This document shows, piece by piece, positions 1-10,144 of a DNA stretch of 64,000 nucleotides; within the stretch, counting starts at the first letter, position 1, and each line of letters opens with the position of its first letter. The notes beneath the pieces were generated by a model that made no database searches, was not told where the DNA came from, and saw only the letters and a list, made by a program, of their open reading frames with translations. The stretch is taken from assembly GCF_963675165.1 (NCBI RefSeq), contig NC_087390.1:2303501-2367500 (forward strand). The letters run 5' to 3'. Source of the DNA: Halichondria panicea. Lineage: Eukaryota > Porifera > Demospongiae > Suberitida > Halichondriidae. Both the position numbers and the translations under genes were made by a program.

Positions 1-148
1 CCAATATACCAGTTCTAAATGAGCTACGTCTGTTCTTTGATCTCCAGAAAGTGTAGTGTAGAGGGGTCCTCTTTGTAGCTGCCTTCTCAGGTGTAGGGGG
101 AAAGAGACGCTTCACCACCTCTCCTCCTTGATCTCCCTTTGAGCTCAT
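1..148 (-). CDS. Possible 5' end of a divergent gene (partial)
   Basis: On the minus strand an ATG at 148 opens a frame with no stop to the left edge (about 49 codons). The translation is basic and polar, beginning MSSKGDQGGEVVKRLFPPTP and containing PEKAATKR. The family is not recognised. Its support is only the uninterrupted frame and the position head-to-head with the MINDY-4 gene 265 bp away, which would make the gap a bidirectional promoter. A donor-like GT lies near position 5-10, so the exon could end there. A random open frame of this length is quite possible, so confidence is low. Confidence 0.35.
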   Translation of the reverse strand, partial: MSSKGDQGGEVVKRLFPPTPEKAATKRTPLHYTFWRSKNRRSSFRTGIL

Positions 149-413
149 TCCGTACAGTCCTACTAGGTAGATTAAAAAGCTCTCTGCGTGTACTGTACTT
201 CTGCTCGAACACTTTTACTTTTTGAAATAATTTTACAGTTGGTTACACCACTTCGGTTAAATGGAAAGATTAAGGGTTTCCCTGAACTTTTGTCTAGTAG
301 GCATAATTTCAAATGCTGAATCATTCTCCCTTTATGCTTATCATATCTCGGGGCCGGGACGGAGCTGAGATATTAGAAGACTGCTTGGCCTTGGAGGGGG
401 TACAGGTCTTGCC
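149..413. promoter_or_regulatory. 5' flank of MINDY-4, possible bidirectional promoter
   Basis: AT-rich gap between the putative minus-strand start (148) and the MINDY-4 start codon (414). No clear TATA box was seen near the expected position. The assignment rests only on its location between two divergent starts. Confidence 0.3.
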
Positions 414-1008
414 ATGACTCAGTACTCAGTGGAGGAGCTCTCTCTGTCGTTAGTGAGAGAGTTTCTCAGTAGAAAGGTAAGTTGTGGGTAGACCACACTA
501 GGTTGCTAAGGGACAATTTTGCATAATCATTGAGCTTTCTTTGGGTGTAATTTATACAGGTAAATTTTAGATGTTTTATGGCATTGGGAAACTTTATAAT
601 AGACTGTTGTTTATAGATAGTGGAATTGTGTTGGGGAATGAGACAAGATGACATTGCAATATTCATTGCTTTATTAAATCGGGTTAAGAGTGTGTGTACT
701 ATACGCAATGAATATTTAGTTTTAATAAGCAATGATCATTACCAATGTATTGCACACATATACCCATGCATAAACCTGTAACATACGTTTGTGTTTTGCT
801 GAGTAGGTCTTTACTGCGTACAGAATTGTACGTACATACAACGTTGATTGCTCACTGCTGTCCCTCACACATACCCCCCATAACACCCCATAACACACAC
901 CCCATAACACACACCCCATAACACACACACACACCCCATAACACACACATACACACACACCCCATAACACACACACACACACCACACACACACATACACA
1001 CACACCCC

Positions 1009-1066
<58 letters not shown>

Positions 1067-1143
1067 ACACACACATACACACACCACACCACACACACAC
1101 ACACACACACACACCCATAACACCCTGTACACACACACACCCC

Positions 1144-1178
<35 letters not shown>

Positions 1179-1188
1179 ATAACACCCT

Positions 1189-1225
<37 letters not shown>

Positions 1226-4200
1226 GACTGAAGGCAACTCTCACTAGCCTGGACACGGAGGCCCCTCGTGGTGAGAGGAGTATCAGCAATCGTGGAGCGT
1301 TGGCCAAGGCAGTCAGTGTGGAGAGACTCATGAGAAAAAATAAGGTATAGTCAGTGGTGGATATGCTTTGCAAGTTTCCCTACTTACTGCTATTTTTTAG
1401 CTTGTATAGTAAGCTTACATGTACATATATTCTTCTTGTTGAGGTAACAATGATATTGTTTCGCAATGCATTATTGCTCGTCTGTTTCCTTTCCCCTAGG
1501 AGCAGCCTCAACCATATCGCACAATGATTGAAGTGATTGTCCACTCTCTGAGTAGTAAGACCACTACCTCCACCTCTAGATCACATGAGCTGCCGTCAAA
1601 GTCACCCTCACCTCAAGTACACTCGCACACAGTCACAAGTACCACGCCCCCTGGAGGCAACCCAATCGCTTACACAAGTACAACAAGTTCTGATCCTAAC
1701 ATTACTGAACCATCTCGTTCTAATCCACTCTTCAGTAGCCCACCTGTGAGTCGCTTTCAACAACGAACATCATCGGCCACTCCTAGTACTGCGACTACAG
1801 GAAGAGATGCTGAACAATATCCCAGCTCAAGACTTACAACTAATCCAAGAGATAAAAGTGTATTGAAGACAAACCCTGTTGGCTCTAACACACGTGGTGG
1901 TGTAATGCAAGCTGGGTGCAAGACTTCCGGGAAGAAATTCAAGCCTCGAAGTCTCGCCGAGCTCAATTCCACAATAGACAAGCCAGAGACCACGTCACTA
2001 CCCAATGAGACACCAGCTGTGAGCAGTGGAGTGAGTAGACACAGCACTCTGGAGGGGGAGCCTAGGGCAAATACCTTGTTTGGTGGTGTTGCCAGTGACA
2101 TGGACCAGCCGCCAGCTGTACCGTGTGGGAGTTCAACTGCTAAAAAGGTGATTTGGTTTACTGTTGCATGTGACTATATAGTTTGGTTTAGTGATGTCAC
2201 GTCACACCATCCCACCATCCCAACACCCTTACTATCTATGGTGGTATAATTATTTCATGTACATGTACCTAACACGCTTTTCTATTGCATACCTGCCCAC
2301 CTTAAAACCACCTGTGTAAATGTGTACCACCCCCTCATACACATCTGTGTGTCTCTTCCCCACAGACTAGCACAGCTGCTGCTGGTGATCTGTTGGTGTT
2401 TGATGACTTGGATGACCTTGAGTTGGGTGAGGGGTGGTCGTCAGTCGCTCCTCTGTCCAATCAGAATGCAGTATTTCCAAAAGGCCATCCAATCACTGTA
2501 GAAACTGCTCAGGTATGTATTGTTAACCCGAGGCGCGCCACGGGTTATAGTAGTCGGTCTGTGTGTCTGTGTGTCTGTCTGTGTATTCTGAGTCTACTGC
2601 GATAGCACTGTGTTTATGCCATGGATAGCCTCAACACAACAAGGTAGTAGTTTTAAATTTAGCATATTTTGATGTTAAAGCTTTGTTGTCGAATAAAAGC
2701 GAGCAAAAGCTGAACTTACACGTTGGCAGCTAGCTAACTACACACGGCCTTTATTCGAGGCACCCTACGTATTTACAGCTGAAGTGATCCCGTACCAGGA
2801 ACAATGGAAAAGGGTCGCTATAATAGAAAGCTAGAATTGTGTCTGGCTTGCTGTCTCTGTAGCACACAACTAGGTCCTACTCCAGGAGCCATACTTTTCT
2901 GAGACTCCAAGCTTCTTTGCTGTGATCCACAGTGCATATATTTATGTACCACTAAAACTGCATCTGTTTTATTGCTCGATCCTGAGTTGCTGTGCATGCT
3001 AGACAGCTCAATCATACATCACTACATGCACTGCATTATATCACTCTTCTGGTTTCTTAAATCTCAGTCACCAGCCGGCGAGGGTTTGCACTTTAGTGCT
3101 CTAGTTGTAATAATGTCCATGTAAGGTATTCCATTGCAATTACATCATTGTAAATTATGCTGAAATCAGAGGTTGTTTTCAGTGTTGCCTCTTGTTTTCA
3201 TTCTTTCCCTATGAGTTACAGATGTCCATTTTAATTGCTATAGTCATACGTAAGCATAGTCAGCTGTGTGCGTGTAATTGTTTCTCTAGGATTTTTCAGG
3301 GGAGTTGTCAAAATACGCCTGAATGATTGTTTGTTTGAATGGATTGCTGAGAATACAAGAGCCTGTCAGCAGCAGCTAGATAAGGGGAATTTCTTCATGG
3401 ACCCCTGGGTAGTCCCTGGCTTATTCAAAATCCCCCCCCCCCCCCACCACCACCATCATAATTTGGGGAATTCCTTGGAATTCCCATTGTATTTACATAC
3501 TATGAATCAGTTGATTTGGGTATTTATTTACATACCGTATAGCGCGAAATTTTCGAGGGGCTTAATTTTCGCGGATTTCGTGGGTTGGAATTCTACACGA
3601 AAATTAAGTCCACGAAAAGTGTTCGTTAATAAGAATTACCTGCTACATGCAAATATTTAAAGGCGTGGCTTCCGGTAAACAGTCATTCCGCGAACATTGT
3701 GCAACGAAATGGCTTTTAGAGGCCAATCCACGAAATATAAGTGCCTCGAAAATTTCGCGCTATACGGTACTATGAATCAGTTGATTTGGGTATTTATTTA
3801 CATACTATGAATCAGTTGATTTGCTATTTCCTGCCTGATGACTATATTTGCGCTGATTAAATGTACACTGATTTACTATTTTAGTTCTGTTGCAAGACTT
3901 ATTTGCTGGACACGTGTTTTTGTGTTCCTATTACCTGAACTAAAGATCATGTGTCCGACACTATAAGGCTGTATTTAGTATTCATCAATACACATGTACT
4001 GTACAATTATTTTGTTAGTCAACATCATAGCAAAAATTCCGTGATCTCCCGTCATACGCACATGTACAATACAGTGATGTGCCTGAAGTGGTGATATGGC
4101 TATTATATTCAACACATAAATTATAGTAAACTGACCTAAGTGGTGGTTATTATGCCTCGAGTGCGCATGTTGTGAAATCCCTGGGACTCAGTCGGGGATG

Positions 4201-5162
4201 TGTGTGCATGACTTTCATATTCCTTGTTGGGAATTTGTTTACTAGTTATTAATAGTTATTACAAAAGGTTAATGACATTGTGACTTCCTCAATGATAAAA
4301 AAAACCCTTATATCCTGTTTACTGTTGTTGATAAGCAATATTAATACATGTTAATTACAATCATGTGCATGATGCCTACAAGATTTCTGGGTATACACAT
4401 GTTTAATTTGTTTATACATATACAAATGGGTATGATATTCACACTTCCTTCTCATGCACTATGTCATGCACGACAACATTTTCCCATGATCGCGCTCACA
4501 TTCTCCCACACACACACAGTCACTCCGTCATCTGTTGTTCGGCACCTCCAAGGGTCCCTCTTTCAGCCAAGAGTGGAGAAGGCAGAACTTTGAGTTCAGT
4601 GACATACCAGGATTAGAATATGGTCTAGTACAGCACAAGGTAGGGCATCCAATAATTATGTTGAGATTTGTTATGAACAAGCTATTCAGCCCCCTATACA
4701 AATATTTTGTGTGGGAAATTGCTCCCAATTTCTATGTTTACATTGTGTATGTCAGTTGTATGTGCCCCCTCTAATTATGTACATCCTCTTATATCCTCCC
4801 CTCCTCTCTAGGGAGGCCCTTGTGGTGTGCTGGCAGCAGTGCAGACCTTCATACTCAAGCATCTTATGTTCTCTGACTCTAGCAAGCCGCTCAACGAGAG
4901 GTGAGTATATATACACAGTGAGGTGGCTCTTTTGTGACGTGCATACAACTATTAGATAGACCTACACACTACATGTTTACGGACCATACGTGATGGTAAC
5001 AAATGTGCAGCTATTTGTTGTGCCCAGGTATGGTTTTACATAATTATGCTGCATATACAAATCTGTCATTTTGGTCCTTGGTTGACAACAAATCTAAATT
5101 TGTAGGCATCCATTGCCTTTAATAATTATGTTGAATACCTCCCCCCTTACGTAATAGTCCTT

Positions 5163-5254
<92 letters not shown>

Positions 5255-8200
5255 CTCTAGTCCCCGCCCCAGCCCTGATGAGAGGAGAGAGGGTCTGGTG
5301 TCAGCACTAGGGGAGATCTTGTGGAGGGCAGGAGGAGGAAAGAGAGCTGTGGTTGGATTGTGAGTAAGAGTAGGTGTACTGTACTGTACTGTACTGTAGA
5401 TATCTAGACTAGTAAACAATTCTATTCAAGGTAGTGTATGTGCAGTGTGCATTACCAGTACTCGTTGGGGCAAAATGATCAATGATCTCATAATGGGACT
5501 TGTAAATGGACAGTGCAAGACTGAAGGATTACTTGTATATATAAATCACATGGTTAAAAGGATTGTTATAATAATTATAGTCTGATAATTATGGTGGTCC
5601 AACTTATGGTTCAGTTGCATGGTCTTAGGCGCTAGGCTGATTTACATGTGTTGAAATATGAATAATTATACAAACACATTTCAGCAGTTGTGATACTAAT
5701 AGCCTTAATAATAATTTATTACAGTTACAAGTTGCAATACTGGTAGTGTATTGCATTTGTTTGTACTGCCTTCACCTTTATGATGAAATGCTTATAACCA
5801 ATTACTGATATTCAATTATCACAGATTATCATCAGCGGAGACTGGGTATGGCAAGGCCACACCTACGTATAAGCCAGACAACATTACAGAGAGGGTGAGT
5901 GGTATACATGCATCTGTACATACACAATTAACTCTCTGCCCCCTCAATTGCCTACTTTGTTTACCGCCACCGGTATTTCTTCACATACAACCCCCTGCTG
6001 CTGCACCGACCATGTTAACAATTGATGCCTTACACATACAAACATTGATTAAATGCAGTAAAATATTCACACGAAACTGAATCACTATCTTTTTGTTGTG
6101 GTCATGTAGTGTTATCCCCTTTTAAAGTGTACATAAAACAACCTTTTAATCTATTTCACATATGGTACCACCTCGTACCTCACTCCATTGGTTTCATATT
6201 CAATATTGCATACTCACTCAAATTTGTGTGCATTCTTACTGGGTTAGCAATCAGGATTACTTAACTGTTGAGAAATATTATTATTCTACCCAACATTTGA
6301 TCAATTTGTCTTTTAATTCCATGCATCCAGATGATCGAGCATACATTCACGGATAGAAATACAATGGACTCCTTTCTTCGGTCAAGGCTTGCGTTGGTAA
6401 GTCGGCTTATTTGCTTAAAATATGTACAGTCATTATCGTTACTATTGTTTCCACTCCACAAAAACAATTAGGTAGCTATCTGTTACTATTTTTGTAACAA
6501 TTTAAAATTGGTAATAGTGAGGTTCATTATGCATAACACTCCATATGCATAACTTAATTATCAGTACAACGTTTTGTTAAGTATAGCCACATGTGACTAT
6601 AATTAACACTAACCTGTGTTGTACTGTCTTCCGGCTAGGAAGCTTTGAACATGAGCTACACCATGCATGTCAGGCCCTGTATTCATAGCTACATGTGATC
6701 ATATTGTTTTACACTCCCACACAAAATAATGACAATTCCATACCACAAGGCCCGTGAGTGACGTAGTCAGCTGGTTATAATTTGTACTATCTCAGTTTGT
6801 GTCATCTTGGCTTCAAGTCATGTTAGTTACACCATGCACAAAGACTGTTGCTTATGAATCTAGTGTGATTCATTGGGTGTGTTGGCCAAGACAGGAACAA
6901 ATTTGTTAAGAGTTCAAAATTTCTGTTTGTGTTGGCTTAAATTAGTGTAGAGTATTGTTGCTGCATTATTTTATGTAAACTGCACCAGCGTCACATTATT
7001 ATTAGTACATACATGTACAATGGGTCAGAGGGGGAAAATTGAGCAAATGAAAATTCCTCCCGCTGTGTATGCATGCACCGAAAGTGCACCTCAAATTGAG
7101 GGGTCCGGGGGCATTTTCGCCATGCATGTATGTGTGAATTGTTGAGGCTACTTCCATGGTCATTAGAATCATGATGAATCCCGTTTTTCGTACTCTTGCA
7201 CCACCATGATATCAAATAAGAACAATGAGTCATTTCTAAAACAAGCTGTAAATTACATTCATGAATACCTACATGTGGCGTGTACGTTCATTACACCGTT
7301 ATGTAGAGGCCCATTTTCTTTTCTTTTTTGCTAAGCTGTATACCTACAGTTCAGTGCACAGTCAGACCTGTTAAGATCATGCTGCATGTAATAATTATGA
7401 TGTGAAATCATTCGCATGACTTTAATTTGACCTTTGTCACCATACCTTGAGTTGCCAGCTCCTACATGTATATAATACTGTACGTTTAACTGTGTACCAG
7501 TTAATTTAACAAATCTTGTCAGTTGTGCTTAGTAAAGTAAAGCTAACAACTGAAGAGTGAGAATAAAAAGAGAATAGAAATTGTGTTTGCAAATATGAAA
7601 TTAAGATTATTGCTAAATTTATTGCAACAAGGTGTAACAGTTCTGAAGTTCATGTTGCACGAGACTAGTAAGTTATTGCAGTTGCTAAAATTCGAGATCA
7701 CACAAATACGTACTTTCTATTTTCATGTTCATTTGTTTCCTCGGTGGGTGTCGCTCCCTCTCTGTTCTCCTGTCCTCTCCTCGTTAGCAACAATAGCAAT
7801 AAAGCTGCTGCTGTAAACAATACCAAGCCTGCTACGTTATTCATTCTCACTTTTCAGTTGTTAGCTTTACTTAACTAAGCACAACTGATAAGATTTGTCT
7901 GTATTCCTATTTTGAATACCGTACGGTTTTGTAATTGAGTGAACATGGGAATCACTATAATCCATAATCGTATTCATTACTAGATTGTTATGCCTCAATG
8001 CTCATGTTTTCACTACAGCTCCAAGATGGGTCCTCTAGTGGCTGCATACAGTTTCTACTCTCTGTGCTGCTTACCAAGGGAGTCAGTTGGTGGGTAAGAG
8101 GGAGGTGAAGTGTGTGTGTCTTTGTGGGCTGACTGTTATGTCCCACACAGTGTGTTTTTACATGGGTGGCTAGCCAGCCATGCATGAATAATAAACATTG

Positions 8201-9857
8201 TGTGAACTCCAGTTTTATTTTCTACCACACACCACATGTATAGACAAAACACCCACACCCCTCCCCCCCCCCCCCCCACAGCATTCAGTCTGAGATGGAC
8301 GAAGTCAACGGTAGACTCATTGGTTCCCATGGATACTGTACTCAAGTAAGCTACGAACGCTATATAGCTGCTCCTGGCAATAATGATTACCTTCATGTTA
8401 GCTCAAAAAGGAACTGCATGACTTAAAGCGTAATCCTGCCAGGAGTTTATGTCTAGCCCTTATACATGACCATAGCTGTTTCCTACATGTATGTAAAACC
8501 AAAATATCCTGTCAGATGACGTGTATTCTGGTCATGCCCTTCCCCCTCCACACAACACACACAGGAGTTGGTTAACTTGCTACTGACTGGAGTGGCAGTG
8601 TCTAACGTCTTTGATGGGGAAATGAACCTGGGCAGCAAAGGCAGCGAAGAGGTTGGTTAGGGAGTATAGGTTAGAGTTTGGAAGTACATGTACTTTCAAC
8701 TGAACTGAGATCCAGACAGTTCAGCAATAATCATGATGTAGGGAATTCCCCTTGAACCCAATCTATGGGGTCAATAGTATACCGTATAGAGTAATTTTGT
8801 GTATCGTATAGAGTAATTTTCGTGGGGCAAAGTTTTCGTGGTTGAAGGTCTGCAGTGCAAGCAACAACCACGAAAATATTACCCACGAAATGTCTCACTA
8901 TTGCTGAACCACGAATATTTTGTCCCCCCCCCCCCCCCTGGTAATCCCTTGATTATTCTATGCCTTATTGATCATTAATTTTGTTTGTTATTTTCCATGG
9001 CGCTGAATGTAGCACATGGGGGGGGGGGAATACATGCATAACGAAGTCGCTGGTTTTCCAATAACAAATGAATTTTGTTTCTTACAGCTACGTTTGAGAG
9101 GTCTGAGTAAACAGAGTGAAATAGGTCTGCTATCATTATTTGAGCATTACCAGTCGTGTAAGGTAGGGGAAGGTATTTAGGGTGTAGCTATGCACTCATT
9201 TACCACACCTGTACACACGGATGGGTACACCCATCACACCCACCCTCCCCCCACAGGTTGGGAGTAATTACAAGAATCCCATCTACCCTATATGGGTGAT
9301 CTGCAGCGAGAGCCACTTCTCAGTGCTGTTCTCTCATGAGAGATTGCTCCTTGAGAATCCGTAAGTTAATTGCTAAAAGTCTCTCTGTACAACTTTTCTA
9401 TTCATGGTAAAAGCTATTGAGATGTACTTGTATAGAAGAAATTGAGAGAAGACTTATTTTGCTATTCAAAATATGTGCATTATTCATTTTACGGTGCTAT
9501 TGTTATGCCGGAAATGCTATTATGGCTCAGCCTATAATTCTTCCATATCAATGCAGACTGCAAAAGAGATTTGACCTACACTACTTCGATGGTTTGGCTA
9601 ACCAGGACAAGGCCATACGACTGACTATAGGTACGTTGAGAGATGTGCAAACCTCAGCTAATGTAATAGTTCCTCTCACAGACAATGCAGAGGGGAGAGA
9701 GTCGTTGGTGGAGGATGGATTGACCCCACCATTGGAGCTCTGCATTCGGACTAAGTGAGTTTTAAACCTGTTGTGCACTATCGTAAGTATCGTTTGTACC
9801 TGCTGCAGGTGGAAGAGTGTCACTGTGAGCTGGAATGGATCTGAACCAATTTTGTAG
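414..9857 (+). CDS. MINDY4: MINDY-4 (FAM188B-type) Lys48-linkage deubiquitinase, complete, 16 exons
   Basis: Spliced model: 414-476, 1225-1344, 1500-2147, 2366-2512, 4520-4639, 4812-4900, 5261-5359, 5825-5894, 6331-6396, 8019-8089, 8282-8345, 8565-8651, 9088-9162, 9257-9360, 9557-9754, 9809-9857. All introns are GT..AG, phases agree, and the sum is 2070 nt (689 aa plus stop; human MINDY4 is about 757 aa). The N-terminus contains [10 protein letters not shown], as in vertebrate MINDY-4. Residues 62-277 are low-complexity Ser/Thr/Pro linker. The catalytic domain starts around residue 327: Q364 and C370 ([19 protein letters not shown], spacing of six as in the MINDY family) and H593 in SESHFSVLF form the active site. 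Other family signatures are [22 protein letters not shown]-like (YFDGLANQ) and the C-terminal [14 protein letters not shown] enzymes trim Lys48-linked ubiquitin chains. This is the only copy in the window with exons 1-6, so it is the likely functional enzyme. Exon 12 uses a weak donor (GTTGGT). Confidence 0.93.
880..1224. repeat. (CA)n microsatellite with CCCATAACA interruptions, MINDY-4 intron 1
   Basis: Long CA tract broken by repeated CCCCATAACA units and two GTACACAC blocks. It runs directly into the acceptor of exon 2 at 1225. Long open frames on the minus strand here are an artefact of the repeat (poly Cys-Val). Confidence 0.95.
3535..3767. mobile_element. MITE, TA target, CCGTATAGCGCG termini (intron 4 of MINDY-4)
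   Basis: The ends are near-perfect inverted repeats of about 27 bp (CCGTATAGCGCGAAATTTTC at the left, its reverse complement at the right). The element is flanked by TA on both sides (3533-3534, 3768-3769). The flanking DNA is a tandem repeat of about 32 bp containing ATACTATGAATCAGTTGATT. An uninterrupted repeat unit shows the empty site CATACTATGAA, which confirms a 2-bp TA duplication. The TA target and lack of coding capacity fit a Tc1/mariner-type MITE. Confidence 0.85.
5165..5252. repeat. (CA)n microsatellite upstream of MINDY-4 exon 7
   Basis: About 44 uninterrupted CA dinucleotides end 8 bp before the exon 7 acceptor (5260). The same tract at the same place recurs in six of the eight downstream MINDY-4 copies and fragments. 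Confidence 0.95.
7510..7897. mobile_element. Foldback element with ~55-bp terminal inverted repeats (MINDY-4 intron 9)
   Basis: The left arm 7510-7565 (CAAATCTTGTCAGTTGTGCT onward) is the imperfect reverse complement of the right arm 7841-7897 (ending AGCACAACTGATAAGATTTG). The interior carries a minus-strand small frame. Right-arm and interior relatives recur near 28.35-28.5, 33.1-33.28 and 56.2-56.35 kb in the same intron of other copies. More divergent relatives lie in the tail after each TRAF gene. Confidence 0.7.
7698..7844 (-). CDS. Small hydrophobic-segment ORF inside foldback element (48 aa)
   Basis: The minus-strand frame begins at the inner edge of the right inverted repeat. The peptide has an N-terminal hydrophobic stretch ([17 protein letters not shown]) followed by basic TRRG and a polar tail with [16 protein letters not shown]. 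The architecture suggests a single transmembrane segment or signal anchor. Related frames occur at 33043-33231 and 56112-56300. There is no recognised family and no evidence of transcription. Hydrophobic runs can also arise from GCTGCTGCT-like repeats, so this may be a shadow of a repeat. Confidence 0.25.
   Translation of the reverse strand: MNNVAGLVLFTAAALLLLLLTRRGQENREGATPTEETNEHENRKYVFV
8782..8938. mobile_element. Truncated TACCGTATAG-family MITE (MINDY-4 intron 12)
   Basis: It starts CCGTATAGAGTAATTTT with an internal partial duplication of the end. Its body matches the element at 27668-27873 (TTTTCGTGGGGCAAA, ACCACGAAAATATTACCCAC). The right terminus is missing and ends in a poly-C run. 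Confidence 0.6.
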
Positions 9858-9951
9858 TTAATATGTTTTTGCTAGTTTGTATAATTCATGCATAATTATG
9901 ATAATGTGTGTGTGCAGTATACCGGTAACTAGTATAGTACAAGTTGTACTA

Positions 9952-9994
9952 GCCTCGATTCCCGGCCGCTTCAAGCGGCCGGGAATCGAGGCTA
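9952..9994. repeat. Very short perfect hairpin insertion with 11-bp direct repeats
   Basis: The GC-rich palindrome GCCTCGATTCCCGGCCGCTT / AAGCGGCCGGGAATCGAGGC is flanked on both sides by AAGTTGTACTA (9941-9951 and 9995-10005). The direct repeats look like a target-site duplication. Its outer bases AGCCTCGA / TCGAGGCT are shared with the hairpins after each TRAF gene and at 29674 and 52719. It sits in the 290-bp gap between MINDY-4 and TRAF 1. Confidence 0.75.
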
Positions 9995-10033
9995 AAGTTG
10001 TACTAGACTATTCATGATCGAGTCACGAGTCTA

Positions 10034-10083
10034 TGACATCATTCCAATTATAAACACTTGTACAAGTACATGTGGTATAAAAG
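10034..10083 (+). promoter_or_regulatory. TRAF 1 promoter: CRE-like TGACATCAT and TATA box
   Basis: TGACATCAT at 10034-10042 and TATAAAAG at 10076-10083 lie 62 bp before the start codon. The same two motifs, in the same order, precede TRAF 2, 3 and 4. TRAF 5 keeps the first but has a degraded TATA. Confidence 0.65.
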
Positions 10084-10144
10084 GTGGACACGTACTTGGG
10101 CCTGCAGAAAAAATAGACCAATCTTAGCCTATAAACAAAAACTG

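Noticed and set aside
722-1373. Three long minus-strand ORFs rich in Cys and Val
   Set aside because: They are translations of the TG side of the CA microsatellite and have no independent coding character.
6991-7233. Minus-strand frame with relatives near 32.4 and 55.4 kb
   Set aside because: Duplicated intron sequence containing poly-C runs. The frames differ in length and are interrupted between copies.
9581-9823. Minus-strand ORF over MINDY-4 exon 15
   Set aside because: Antisense shadow of a confirmed exon; its continuation crosses the intron and exon 16 without sense.
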